This document shows positions 25,343 to 33,785 of a DNA stretch of 64,000 nt, one piece after another (position 1 is the stretch's first letter; every line of letters starts with the position of its first letter). Both the position numbers and the translations under genes were made by a program. The notes under the pieces are model-generated. The model saw only the letters and a list, made by a program, of their open reading frames with translations, made no database searches and was not told the DNA's origin. Where the stretch lies: NCBI RefSeq assembly GCF_008014675.1, contig NZ_VOXD01000003.1:124001-188000 (forward strand), given 5' to 3'. Origin of the DNA: Neolewinella aurantiaca. GTDB taxonomy: Bacteria; Bacteroidota; Bacteroidia; Chitinophagales; Saprospiraceae.

Positions 25343-26635
25343 ATGATGAACGAACGAAACCTTGGAACCTTAACCGGTCCTGTACTGATTTTTGGAGGAG
25401 CTTACTCCAACTTCGATGCCCTGCAATCTTTGCGGGCCGAAGCCGACCGGCTGGGCATCCCCGCCACTAATGTTATTTGCTGTGGTGATACACCCGGATA
25501 TTGCGCTGAGCCCAGAGAGAGCCTCGACCTGATGGAAGAATGGGGCTGTCCGGCAATCGCAGGAAACGTTGAAACCAATCTGGTAAACGGGACGGACGAC
25601 TGCGGATGCGGCTTCGGGGACGGCTCACGCTGTGATATGTTCGCAAAACTCTGGTACACGTACGCTTCGAAGAATGTTTCCGAACGCAATCTCGGTTACA
25701 TGGCCGGGCTGCCCGATGTGCTCCGTTTCGAATACGCTGGTAAAAAAGTAATGGTGGTACACGGTTCGCCGGAGCATCAGTCTGAATTCGTCTGGCGCAG
25801 TACCGATGCTGACAAAAAAGCCCAATGGTGCGCGGACGCAGGTGCAGACGTGATCGTTGGAGGGCATTGCGGCCTGCCGTTTGCTGAGTTTCTAAGCCCC
25901 GGTGCCGGTAATAAATCTCTCTGGCTGAACGCCGGAGTGATCGGGATGCCCGCCAACGACGGTACGCCGCAAACATGGTTCCTCACTCTGGACGACGCAG
26001 ACGGCCTGGACTTTAACTTCCACCGCCTCAACTACGACCATCGCGCTGCCAAAGCAAAAATGATCGACGACCGGCGCTTGCCCGTATCCTACGCAGCGAC
26101 CCTCACCACCGGGATATGGGATAATACCGAAATTATGCCTCCCGCCGAGGAGAAAAGAGAAGGCTTTTCTCTTGACTCCGCTACCTTAAAAGCAGAGTCG
26201 GATCCTGCTACTTACAACTTATCTATGCTCCCCGCGTTCGCGCCTCATGAAGGTACACGCCCCGGTAAGCAAGCACTTCCTCTCAATAACCTCAAGAAAA
26301 TGAATCAGTACTCAGACCCTAAAGACCTGAAAAGCTTCGGTAAAATCGCCGAATGGCAGGAGGAAATGGGCGAAAAGTTTTTCGATTATTACAGCACCGT
26401 TACCGAAGGGGACAGCGCTCTTACCGCACGGGAAAAAGCACTGATTGCTCTAGCCGTCAGTCACGCTATTCAGTGCAGTTACTGCATCGATGCTTACACC
26501 ACGAATAGTTTGCAGTCTGGTGCCGATGAAGAGCAAATGATGGAAGCTGTGCACGTAGCCGCAGCCGTCAAGGCGGGTACAACATTAATTTATGCCCGCC
26601 AAATGCAACGGCAGGTGGACAAAGTCACTATGTAG
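25343..26635 (+). CDS. Metallophosphoesterase fused to arsenosugar-associated AhpD-like domain
   Basis: The product is a 430-residue two-domain protein. Residues 1-270 form a calcineurin-like phosphoesterase (LIFGGAYSNFDAL, CCGDTPGYCAEP, AGNVETNLV, VVHGSPEH, IVGGHCGLPF). After a linker, residues 320-430 match the arsenosugar-biosynthesis-associated peroxidase-like (AhpD/carboxymuconolactone) domain: FGKIAEWQEEMGEKFFDYY, LTAREKALIALAVSHAIQC and a CxxC (CSYC). The arsS gene follows by 57 bp, supporting a joint role. A phosphatase step late in arsenosugar formation is my inference. A repeat copy at 25829-25847 is translated as CADAGAD inside the phosphoesterase core. Confidence 0.85.
   Translation: MMNERNLGTLTGPVLIFGGAYSNFDALQSLRAEADRLGIPATNVICCGDTPGYCAEPRESLDLMEEWGCPAIAGNVETNLVNGTDDCGCGFGDGSRCDMFAKLWYTYASKNVSERNLGYMAGLPDVLRFEYAGKKVMVVHGSPEHQSEFVWRSTDADKKAQWCADAGADVIVGGHCGLPFAEFLSPGAGNKSLWLNAGVIGMPANDGTPQTWFLTLDDADGLDFNFHRLNYDHRAAKAKMIDDRRLPVSYAATLTTGIWDNTEIMPPAEEKREGFSLDSATLKAESDPATYNLSMLPAFAPHEGTRPGKQALPLNNLKKMNQYSDPKDLKSFGKIAEWQEEMGEKFFDYYSTVTEGDSALTAREKALIALAVSHAIQCSYCIDAYTTNSLQSGADEEQMMEAVHVAAAVKAGTTLIYARQMQRQVDKVTM
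25829..25847 (-). repeat. Interspersed repeat copy (inside CDS)
   Basis: TGCGCGGACGCAGGTGCAG on the plus strand matches the reverse repeat closely. It is translated as CADAGA in the phosphoesterase domain, just before the VIVGGHCG motif. Confidence 0.6.
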
Positions 26636-26692
26636 GTCCGGCAGGTTGGCCGAAAGGCAATTTGAAGAACTACAAGACTAAAAGACTACAAA

Positions 26693-27763
26693 ATGGCTAT
26701 CAAGCAAAAAACAAAATCTCTATCTGCCAAAGGTTCCCGCATGAGCGACACCTTTGTACAGCTCAACGTACTGAACGGTAAGGATATATCCGATGCGAAA
26801 TTTCCCCGGTTCAGCGATAAGTTGGCCAATCAGGGGCACCAACCGTTTAAACCTACTGAGATCGAGATATTCCAGCTCAATATCGGTAAGCTGTGCAACC
26901 AAACCTGCGCCCACTGTCACGTTGATGCAGGACCGGACAAAAAGGTAGAGAATATGGACCGTCAGACGCTGGAACAGTGCCTGGCGATGATCCGCGAAAT
27001 CCCAACCATCCAGATTGTGGACATTACCGGAGGAGCTCCGGAAATGAATCCGCACTTCCGCTGGTTTGTCGAGGAATGTACCAAAATGGGCAAGCAGGTC
27101 ATCGACCGCTGTAACCTGACCATCATTATGGCCAACCCGAAGTACCGCGATTTACCGGAATTTCTGGCAAAAAACAAAGTGCAGGTTGTTTCCAGCCTGC
27201 CTTATTTCAGCAAAAAACGGACCGATGGCCAGCGCGGAGACGGTGTTTTCGAAGACTCAATCAAGGCCCTTCAGCTGCTCAACGAAGTTGGCTACGGGGT
27301 AGAAGGCTCCGGTCTTAAACTCGACCTGGTCTTCAACCCGTCGGGAGCTTACCTTCCGGGGAAACAGGAAGAGCTGGAAGCTGAGTTCAAACGCCAGCTG
27401 GACCGTAAGTTTGGGATCATCTTCAATGAACTGTATGCGATCACCAACCTTCCGGTAGCCCGCTTCCTCGATTATCTGGTTGAAACGGGGAACTACGAAG
27501 AGTACATGTACAAGCTCGTTGAAGCCTACAACCCGATGACCGTGGACGGGCTGATGTGCCGAAATACCATCTCTGTCAGTTGGGAAGGTTTCCTGTACGA
27601 TTGCGACTTCAACCAGATGCTCGACCTTAAGGTGGCCGCCAAAGGCCGGCACATCACCGACTTCGACGTTACCGAATTGCGCAACCGCAATATCGTCCTC
27701 AACCAGCACTGTTACGGGTGTACCGCAGGTGCAGGTTCTTCCTGCGGCGGAACTGTCGCCTAG
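26693..27763 (+). CDS. arsS: Arsenosugar biosynthesis radical SAM protein ArsS
   Basis: ArsS is a radical-SAM enzyme that joins dimethylarsenic to the 5'-deoxyadenosyl group to begin arsenosugar synthesis. The 356-residue protein has the [4Fe-4S] motif CNQTCAHC (C68, C72, C75), followed by VDAGPDKKVENM and the SAM segment VDITGGAPEMNPHFR, and the family-typical C-terminal CYGCTAGAGSSCGG. The extra cysteine-rich tail probably binds the arsenic substrate or an auxiliary cluster. The ATG at 26693 is used; MSDTFVQL at 26741 is a possible shorter start. No arsM methyltransferase is in the window. Confidence 0.92.
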   Translation: MAIKQKTKSLSAKGSRMSDTFVQLNVLNGKDISDAKFPRFSDKLANQGHQPFKPTEIEIFQLNIGKLCNQTCAHCHVDAGPDKKVENMDRQTLEQCLAMIREIPTIQIVDITGGAPEMNPHFRWFVEECTKMGKQVIDRCNLTIIMANPKYRDLPEFLAKNKVQVVSSLPYFSKKRTDGQRGDGVFEDSIKALQLLNEVGYGVEGSGLKLDLVFNPSGAYLPGKQEELEAEFKRQLDRKFGIIFNELYAITNLPVARFLDYLVETGNYEEYMYKLVEAYNPMTVDGLMCRNTISVSWEGFLYDCDFNQMLDLKVAAKGRHITDFDVTELRNRNIVLNQHCYGCTAGAGSSCGGTVA

Positions 27764-27823
27764 TGAGTTTTTGGGGCACTGAGTTGGTACTTGTGGTAGC
27801 AACTCATTAACTCATCAACTTGC

Positions 27824-28249
27824 TTACTCACTCAGAAGGTTCCTGACGAAGTGACGTTCGGCCCACCAGGGGTGGGGGAGGCTTAGTCGTTCGCTCTCGA
27901 AGCGGATGTTGTCGACGAAGATAATGTCGATGTCGCAGGTGCGTGGCCCCCAGTGGGCTTTCCGTTCCCGGCCGAGCGCGGCTTCTATTCCCTGGGTAAG
28001 GTCCAGTAGGTGGAGAAGCCGGGTTTTCAGAGAAGCCTGCATTGCACCCGCTGCCGAGCCCGGATTGTATCGGACGGTAATAACCTGGTTCAGGAAATCC
28101 GGTTGGTCTTCAACGCCCCAGGCTTTGGTCTCCAGCAACTCAGACTCGTAGATGACCAGCCCGATACGGCGGCGAATGAGCCGGCGGGCGGTGATGAGAG
28201 TGGCGTGGCGATCGCCGAGGTTCGAACCCAGAGCTAGTGTTACCGTCAA
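27824..28249 (-). CDS. folK: HPPK, folate biosynthesis pyrophosphokinase FolK
   Basis: FolK transfers pyrophosphate from ATP to 6-hydroxymethyl-dihydropterin in folate synthesis. The 141-residue protein has TLALGSNLGDR, YESELLETKAWGVEDQPDFLNQV, ALGRERKAHWGPRTCDIDIIF and LPHPWWAERHFV, matching the catalytic loops and the magnesium-binding DIDI pair. It is divergent from the deoxynucleoside kinase gene. On its own strand a TAACTTTG box lies about 90 bases upstream and may be its promoter. Confidence 0.93.
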   Translation of the reverse strand: MTVTLALGSNLGDRHATLITARRLIRRRIGLVIYESELLETKAWGVEDQPDFLNQVITVRYNPGSAAGAMQASLKTRLLHLLDLTQGIEAALGRERKAHWGPRTCDIDIIFVDNIRFESERLSLPHPWWAERHFVRNLLSE

Positions 28250-28390
28250 AGTGAAATTATAATTATCGCAATTGCTTAATAGACTCCGGCTACCAAAAAA
28301 TAGGAGAGGTGGGCCGGATGCCTTATCATTGCCAAAGTTACGGAGAATGATTGTGCTCCAACTATTTTGACTGCTTGACCAACTTCATCC

Positions 28391-29029
28391 TTGACTAATC
28401 TGACCAATTTTATCGCCATCGAGGGCAATATCGGCGCGGGCAAAACCACCCTCGCTAACCGCCTTGCCGCAGACTTCAACCGCCGGCTCATCCTGGAGGA
28501 GTTCAGTGACAATCCCTTTCTGCCTCCTTTTTACCGCGAACCTGAGCGTTACGCTTTCCCCGTAGAACTGTTCTTTATGGCCGAGCGCCACAAACAACTG
28601 CAGGCAGAACTGGCCCAAACCGATCTGTTTACGAACGGTGTCATCGCTGACTATATTTTCGTAAAAACGCTCCTGTTTGCCCGTAATACGCTGCCGCCCG
28701 AAGAGTTTCGGCTGTTTTCGCGACTCTTTAAAGTAATGGATGCGGGCTTTCCTAATCCGGAACTCATCGTTTACCTCCACCGTCCGATCGAAGCATTACA
28801 GGCCAATATTGCAAAGCGGGGACGGGAATACGAACAGGAGATGAAAGACGATTACCTCAAATCAGTACAGGAGGCCTACTTCAATTACTTCGGCAGCCAG
28901 AAAGATGTACCCGTTCTGGTCCTCGAACTTGGAGATCTGAATTTTGCCGAAGATGAGGCAGTTTTGCAACGAATGGTGGAAGTAATGAGCCAGGATTGGC
29001 CCGTGGGCATGTCGGTCGTTACGATTTAA
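28391..29029 (+). CDS. Deoxynucleoside kinase
   Basis: The product is a 212-residue dNK-type kinase for salvage of deoxynucleosides (deoxyadenosine/deoxyguanosine kinase class). The P-loop is IEGNIGAGKTTLANRL. The catalytic EEF (ILEEFSDNPFL), FFMAERHKQL, DYIFVKTLLFA, the lid YLHRPIEALQANIAKRGREYEQ and the terminal YFNYFG segment follow in the usual order. The start is TTG at 28391; the frame is closed 15 bases upstream and no ATG precedes the P-loop. It shares its upstream region with divergent folK, so both pathways feed nucleotide synthesis. Confidence 0.9.
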   Translation: MTNLTNFIAIEGNIGAGKTTLANRLAADFNRRLILEEFSDNPFLPPFYREPERYAFPVELFFMAERHKQLQAELAQTDLFTNGVIADYIFVKTLLFARNTLPPEEFRLFSRLFKVMDAGFPNPELIVYLHRPIEALQANIAKRGREYEQEMKDDYLKSVQEAYFNYFGSQKDVPVLVLELGDLNFAEDEAVLQRMVEVMSQDWPVGMSVVTI

Positions 29030-29227
29030 CCGCCAGGAAACTGGAAGATCAGCCCGAGTAAATCCGGCACATAGTGGTTACTCTCCGGAAGAGGCCAGGA
29101 ATAGCAAAAAGAAAGCATCCGGAAATTTATTTGAAATAATTTTGGCGCGATCGCAGGTGAAAAGACCGGTTTTTGGGGCTTTGCGGCAAAAAGAGCTCAA
29201 AAAAATTAGAAAAAAATGGTCTTACTG
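29030..29227. other. Non-coding leader region upstream of tRNA-Arg
   Basis: This gap between the deoxynucleoside kinase and the tRNA promoter holds no plausible gene. It contains one interspersed repeat copy and an A-rich stretch near 29200. Confidence 0.5.
29144..29159 (-). repeat. Interspersed repeat copy, variant (intergenic)
   Basis: The plus strand reads GGCGCGATCGCAGGTG, matching the reverse repeat except for one missing and one changed base in the centre and the lost final C. Confidence 0.5.
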
Positions 29228-29258
29228 TTGTGCGGGTTAAAAACTAGTATTACCTTTG
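29228..29258 (+). promoter_or_regulatory. Promoter for tRNA-Arg(ACG) and the ribosomal-protein genes
   Basis: TTG at 29228-29230 and TACCTTTG at 29251-29258 are separated by 20 bases, a good fit to the Bacteroidota -33/-7 pattern. The tRNA begins 22 bases downstream. Confidence 0.7.
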
Positions 29259-29279
29259 CGACCGCTTCGAGAGAAGAAT

Positions 29280-29353
29280 GGCTGCGTAGCTCAACTGGAT
29301 AGAGCACTTGACTACGAATCAAGAGGTTTCAGGTTCGAATCCTGACGCGGTCA
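29280..29353 (+). tRNA. tRNA-Arg, anticodon ACG
   Basis: A cloverleaf is readable: acceptor GGCTGCG/CGCGGTC with two G-U pairs, D-arm GCTCAACTGGATAGAGC, anticodon stem CTTGA/TCAAG with loop CTACGAA (ACG anticodon), T-arm TCAGG/CCTGA with TTCGAAT. The discriminator is A and CCA is not encoded. It is followed by rpmB. Confidence 0.95.
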
Positions 29354-29448
29354 CAAAGACGCGAAAGTTCACTTTCATTGTCATTTTAAAGGCAGGCTTC
29401 GGTCTGCTTTTTTATTCTGACCCATTGAGGTCGCTAACGTATTTTACG

Positions 29449-29697
29449 ATGTCCAAAGTTTGTAAACTCACGGGTAAAAAGCCGATCAGCGGCAACAATG
29501 TTTCGCACTCCAACCGGAAGACGAAGCGTCGCTTCGTACCCAACATCCAGAAGAAGAAGTTCTTCGTGCCGGAAACCGGTAAATTTGTCACCCTTCGCAT
29601 TTCAACCAACGCAATGCGTACCATCAACAAGCTTGGTGTTTACGCTTACGTAAAGAAGCTGGAAAGCAAAGGCATCGAAACCGGCGTTAAGTTCTAG
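29449..29697 (+). CDS. rpmB: 50S ribosomal protein L28
   Basis: The product is an 82-residue ribosomal protein bL28. MSKVCKLTGKKPISGNNVSHS is the conserved start, followed by the basic RKTKRRFVPNIQKKKF segment and the C-terminal MRTINKLGVYAYVKKLE. The ATG at 29449 gives the standard N-terminus; the frame is open further upstream into the tRNA but those codons are not conserved. It is first in the rpmB-rpmG-DUF4295 cluster typical of Bacteroidota. Confidence 0.95.
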   Translation: MSKVCKLTGKKPISGNNVSHSNRKTKRRFVPNIQKKKFFVPETGKFVTLRISTNAMRTINKLGVYAYVKKLESKGIETGVKF

Positions 29698-29750
29698 TAA
29701 GCTGGTTTCAGCTGACTCAGAACCACTAACCATTACAATCTACCATTACC

Positions 29751-29939
29751 ATGGCTAAGAAATCTAAAGGTAACCGCAACCTCATCATCCTTGAGTGCAC
29801 CGAGCACAAGACCTCAGGTATGCCCGGCACAAGCCGTTACGTAACGCAGAAGAACCGGAAGAACTCTCCCGATCGTCTGGAGCTTAAGAAGTACAACCCT
29901 ATCCTCCGGAAAGTGACTGTACACCGCGAAATCAAGTAA
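29751..29939 (+). CDS. rpmG: 50S ribosomal protein L33
   Basis: The product is a 62-residue ribosomal protein bL33 starting [20 protein letters not shown]. It continues with [21 protein letters not shown] and [14 protein letters not shown], a full match to the family. The paired zinc cysteines of some L33 forms are absent (single C), as in zinc-independent versions. It lies 53 bp after rpmB. Confidence 0.95.
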   Translation: MAKKSKGNRNLIILECTEHKTSGMPGTSRYVTQKNRKNSPDRLELKKYNPILRKVTVHREIK

Positions 29940-29995
29940 AAACAACTTATCCGGCTCAACGCACGTTGTACCAGGGTAACTAAAACAATAGCATC

Positions 29996-30166
29996 ATGGC
30001 TAAAGTATCCAAGAACGCCCGTACCGGACAACGTGCTGCTAACGCAGGTTCCGGTCGTGACTACATCAAAGTTATCAAGTCTATCAAGAACCCTGACACT
30101 GGTAAGTACTCTTACAAGGAGGTTATGGTTCACAAAGACAAGGTCGACGAGTTCATGAAAGAGTAG
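29996..30166 (+). CDS. DUF4295 family protein
   Basis: The product is a 56-residue basic protein (MAKVSKNARTGQRAANAGSG to MVHKDKVDEFMKE). It matches DUF4295, a Bacteroidota-specific family always found after rpmG and probably ribosome-associated. Function is not established. The ATG at 29996 is 56 bases after the rpmG stop, and a strong terminator follows. Confidence 0.9.
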   Translation: MAKVSKNARTGQRAANAGSGRDYIKVIKSIKNPDTGKYSYKEVMVHKDKVDEFMKE

Positions 30167-30196
30167 TATCATTACTGATCTACTTCTCCAACGAAC

Positions 30197-30238
30197 GCAA
30201 AATTGCCCGGTCCGCTTAGCGGAACCGGGCAATTTTGC
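30197..30238 (+). terminator. Strong terminator of the ribosomal-protein operon
   Basis: GCAAAATTGCCCGGT (30197-30211) pairs perfectly over 15 bp with 30224-30238, ending in a T-rich arm. Confidence 0.85.
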
Positions 30239-30302
30239 ATTTGGGAATAACCGAAAGTATGTTGTTGCTGTTATCCGGGCTCGATGCCAGGAAAGAAGAA
30301 TC

Positions 30303-30863
30303 TTATTTTTCCTTTTCTGCGAAAGGTGAAACCCACGTTTTTCTGGCCATTATTGCTTTCACCTCCGCATAACTGATGGGTGCGAGCCCGTGAACGTCTA
30401 CTCCTGCATCTATGGCCCGCATCGTCGGGTCATCCGGCAGTACGCCGTGGCTGTGGCCGAAGAGCGACCAGGTACCATGGTGGCTGCCGTTCCAGACGCG
30501 CATGGCGTAGTGGAAAAGCATGATGGCTTGCTTGCCCTGGTACGCATCGGGATCGTCGATGAGCAGTTCGTGGTAGTTCTTGCTCCAAACGAATAGGTCT
30601 TTGCAGGCGTCGGCAGCTTCTTCGTGGTTGCCACGAATCAGGTGGATGTTACCGTTCAGACGGGCGATTATACCCCGGCACTGCCCGGGGCTGTTGAGGG
30701 CAAAGTCGCCCAGGTGGTAAACGTCGTCATCAGGAGCAACGCGGGCGTTCCAGTTGGCGATTAGGGCTTCGTCCATTTCCCCGACTGTAGAAAAGGGCCG
30801 GTTCGTGTACTTGATGATGTTTTTGTGGCCGAAGTGGGTGTCGGCAGTAAACCAGGTGTTCAT
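30303..30863 (-). CDS. Metallophosphoesterase
   Basis: The product is a 186-residue calcineurin-like phosphoesterase. Metal-binding motifs appear in order: TADTHFGHKNII, VYHLGDFAL, LIRGNHEE, MLFHYAMRVW and LFGHSHG. The layout resembles the YfcE-like/phage-associated small phosphoesterases that act on phosphodiesters; the substrate is unknown. The ATG at 30863 starts just before the first motif; longer in-frame starts give extensions unlike the family. Confidence 0.85.
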   Translation of the reverse strand: MNTWFTADTHFGHKNIIKYTNRPFSTVGEMDEALIANWNARVAPDDDVYHLGDFALNSPGQCRGIIARLNGNIHLIRGNHEEAADACKDLFVWSKNYHELLIDDPDAYQGKQAIMLFHYAMRVWNGSHHGTWSLFGHSHGVLPDDPTMRAIDAGVDVHGLAPISYAEVKAIMARKTWVSPFAEKEK

Positions 30864-31110
30864 GTGGTTGATCTTCGATGATCGCATAACAACAAGCCCG
30901 TGATAGCAAAAAGTTGCAAACTTAATTGTTGCCAACTGATTAGCCGGGTAGTTATTTGCCGCCACAGCTACCATTCGATACCAGATCCCCCGTTCGGGCT
31001 GGTGAACGAGTGATACCCGAAAGTGGTAACAGCCGCTGCAACTCACTAACTCAGCTAGTTTATTCGTAATTTCGCGCCCCTCTTTATCCCCTCATTTTAC
31101 TCCCCGCCAA

Positions 31111-32199
31111 ATGACCAACGATCAACTTAAGGAACTAAAAGAACGACTTGCACTACTGCGTGGCTACCTGGACGTGGAGAAACGCTCTTTTCAGATTGAA
31201 GATTTGACGCAGCAAAGCCTTGATCCTGATTTTTGGAATGACAGTAAGCAGGCCGAAGTGGTGATGAAGCAACTGCAAAGCCATAAAGGATGGGTAAAGC
31301 AGTATCAGGAAGTCGCCGATAAAGTAGATGAACTTGAAATCCTGCAGGAGTTCCTGAAGGAAGGGGAGGGGAGTGAGGAAGAAGTAGAGCGCCGTTATGA
31401 AGATACCGTAGCCGTGCTCGACGACGCTGAATTCAGGGCTACCCTCAACCGGCCGGAAGACGAACTGGGCTGTATTCTGGAGATCAACGCCGGTGCCGGA
31501 GGCACCGAAGCCAATGATTGGGCGGAAATGTTGCTGCGGATGTTCACAATGTACTGCGAGAAGCACGCTGGCTACAAAGTGAGCATGGCCAACCGGCAGG
31601 ACGGTGACGCGGCCGGCATCAAATCAGCCACGATGGAAATTCAGGGAGACTTCGCCTACGGTATGATGAAGGGAGAGAACGGAGTGCATCGTCTGGTCAG
31701 GATCAGTCCGTTTAATGCCCAGGGCAAACGGCAAACGAGCTTTGCTTCTGTCTTCGTTCACCCGCTCGTAGATGATACCATCGAGGTGGAGATCAACCCG
31801 GCAGACCTGAGTTGGGATACCTTCCGCGCCTCAGGCGCGGGCGGACAGCACGTAAACAAGACCGAGTCTGCAGTCCGCGTTACCCACGCCCCAACGGGTA
31901 TTGTCGCTGAATGCCAGGATGAACGCTCCCAGCACAAAAACCGCGACCGGGCTATGAAGCTGCTCCGCAGCCGCATCTATGAGCTTGAGCTGAAGAAGCA
32001 ACAAGCTGAGCGCGACGAAGTGGAAGCCGGTAAAACCGCCAACGAATGGGGCAGCCAGATTCGTTCTTACGTACTCGATGATCGCCGCGTGAAAGACCAC
32101 CGCACCGGCTGGCAAACCTCCCAAACCGACGCCGTTCTGGACGGCGACCTGGAAGATTTCCTCAAGGCTTACCTGCGGTGGAGCGGCGAGGCGAAGTAG
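31111..32199 (+). CDS. prfB: Peptide chain release factor 2
   Basis: RF2 releases peptides at UGA and UAA stop codons. The 362-residue protein has the stop-recognising SPF tripeptide (199-201) and the catalytic GGQ (244-246, in GAGGQHVNKTES). Codons 18-22 (GYLDV) are read straight through: the programmed UGA frameshift that autoregulates prfB in many bacteria is absent. Full length from the ATG at 31111. It appears monocistronic. Confidence 0.96.
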   Translation: MTNDQLKELKERLALLRGYLDVEKRSFQIEDLTQQSLDPDFWNDSKQAEVVMKQLQSHKGWVKQYQEVADKVDELEILQEFLKEGEGSEEEVERRYEDTVAVLDDAEFRATLNRPEDELGCILEINAGAGGTEANDWAEMLLRMFTMYCEKHAGYKVSMANRQDGDAAGIKSATMEIQGDFAYGMMKGENGVHRLVRISPFNAQGKRQTSFASVFVHPLVDDTIEVEINPADLSWDTFRASGAGGQHVNKTESAVRVTHAPTGIVAECQDERSQHKNRDRAMKLLRSRIYELELKKQQAERDEVEAGKTANEWGSQIRSYVLDDRRVKDHRTGWQTSQTDAVLDGDLEDFLKAYLRWSGEAK

Positions 32200-32277
32200 G
32201 CTCTTGCCTGATGGATCTATAGCCGGACCTGTTGAAGAGGTAGCGAAAACGACTAACCAGGGTAAACATAGAAGGTG

Positions 32278-32625
32278 TCACGAACGCTCGTCAGTCCGGT
32301 GAATACACCAAAGCCGTTGGATAGGCAACGGCGGCCGTTCAGATTCAGCGAACAGTTCGTTGATCGGGTCGGGGTCGGTTTCGATGTTTGTACTTTCGAC
32401 AAAGTAATACGTGCCGGTCTCTCCCTCCCTGCTCATCCCGAAGGGGGCTGGTTGCCTCTGGTACTGCAAGTCGGTGATATCCTCAGTTCGGGGCGTCGGA
32501 ATAGAGGCAGTAGAAAGGCTGAGGTTGGTGGGAGGCGCAGGCAAGAATATTTGCGCTGATGCCTCCTTCTCGTTGTACTCCAAAAAGATAAGCCTCGAGA
32601 ACAATCCCATCAATATCGGCGACAA
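32278..32625 (-). pseudogene. Probable decayed gene in a 680-bp gap
   Basis: Between prfB and the beta-barrel gene (32200-32881) no intact family is recognisable. On the minus strand two overlapping frames each look protein-like over part of their length. One reads FNSCDDEQAVVADIDGIVLE and stops near 32480; another continues with EGETGTYYFVESTNIETDPD. Together they suggest a small, possibly lipoprotein-type gene broken by a frameshift. The rest of the gap, from about 32690, shows nothing and has lower GC. Confidence 0.3.
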
Positions 32626-32881
32626 CTGCTTGTTCGTCGTCGCAGGAATTGAAGATGGCGGAACCGAAAATCTATGACGACTAAGCCGTTTCTTATACCC
32701 AAACCACTCTGACTTAGGTATAGATGAGGGGAAAGAACACTAAATCAGATTAAGACCGATGGCAATATCGATGATTGATGAACTGCAGGGCTTTACGCTT
32801 CTGCTGAATTTTTCAGGAACCTGAGCATTTTTGTCGAATATCCGGCTGGTAGGTAAGCAGAGACGGCGCAAAAACCACGAG

Positions 32882-33592
32882 CTATTCCCAAATGGCATAT
32901 TCCAGGCCAATGCGCAGCGCGCTGATGTGTAGTTTTCGTTGGATGGCTACATAGTCGGAAAGGCCAGAAGCGGTGATGAATGCTTCGTCGACTTCGATCG
33001 TTAGGTATTGCCGCAGGCTTTGCTGGTAATTTACGGTAACGCCGATGCGTCCGAAGCGGTAACTGAGGCCAGCGTTAAGACCGTAATCTGTACCCGTACC
33101 CGGACGGTTGCGCGGTGGGCCGGAAAGCCTTTCCTCCCGTAACGCAAGCGATAAATAGGGGCCTGCGTTGATGGAGAGTCTTCCGCTGATGGTTGTTGTT
33201 ATTTGGGCCATGCCGTCAATGAAACTGGTATAAGAATGTGCAAGACTTGTGTCGGAATTTGATGGGTCTCCACTGATGACGAAGCGATAGCCACGCTTCA
33301 TGAACTGCAGTCGGGTGCTCCAGCCCCATGGTTTTCCCTGCGGGTGATGGGCCATGGCAATTCCGACGTAACCACTTTCGAGGGGCTCGAGCGTTGCAGA
33401 CTGACCATCGGTGAGGCCGAAAATTTGTTGAGTACTGGAGGGCAGAACTGGTTTGTGGTCGAAGTTGGCCACCGCAACGCCGCCGTCAATGGTGAGGCGG
33501 AGTTGGGCGCAGAGCTTATTTTGGGCGGGGCCGCAGGTGCAGAGAACGGTGATAAGGAGAAAGGACGTAAAGGGTTGCATTAGCTGTTTCAT
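32882..33592 (-). CDS. Outer-membrane beta-barrel protein
   Basis: The product is a 236-residue secreted protein. The signal peptide runs to about residue 30; its end (VLCTCGPAQN) is encoded by an interspersed repeat copy (33521-33542). The rest alternates polar and hydrophobic residues with glycine and ends with an aromatic-rich strand (RIGLEYAIWE), typical of PorT-like eight-stranded outer-membrane barrels. The specific role is unknown. Confidence 0.7.
   Translation of the reverse strand: MKQLMQPFTSFLLITVLCTCGPAQNKLCAQLRLTIDGGVAVANFDHKPVLPSSTQQIFGLTDGQSATLEPLESGYVGIAMAHHPQGKPWGWSTRLQFMKRGYRFVISGDPSNSDTSLAHSYTSFIDGMAQITTTISGRLSINAGPYLSLALREERLSGPPRNRPGTGTDYGLNAGLSYRFGRIGVTVNYQQSLRQYLTIEVDEAFITASGLSDYVAIQRKLHISALRIGLEYAIWE
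33521..33542 (-). repeat. Interspersed repeat copy (signal peptide of barrel protein)
   Basis: The minus strand reads CTGCACCTGCGGCCCCGCCCAA. It encodes CTCGPAQ at the end of the signal peptide, parallel to CTCVRAQ in the gene at 33786. Confidence 0.65.
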
Positions 33593-33785
33593 ATAAGGTG
33601 TAGGTTGGGTTCCGTAGTGTATAACTGAAGATTCAGCATGGTCTGGCCCGAATACTGGATTTTAACGCTTGCCGTGATATATTGATAGGGTGACGGAGGG
33701 GACAAAGGTGCAAAAGAAGGCCCTTTACCCCAATCCTTATCTTCGCGGAAGGCCCGGTTGCTCAGGCCGGTTTAAAATCCGATAG

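Noticed and set aside
27717-27739. Repeat-like CGCAGGTGCAGG at the end of arsS
   Set aside because: It encodes CYGCTAGAGSSCGG, which is the normal conserved C-terminus of the ArsS family, so the match is explained by the protein.
27930-27946. Repeat-like GTCGCAGGTGCGTGG inside folK
   Set aside because: It encodes the conserved RTCDIDI motif on the minus strand and lacks the GCGCG half of the repeat.
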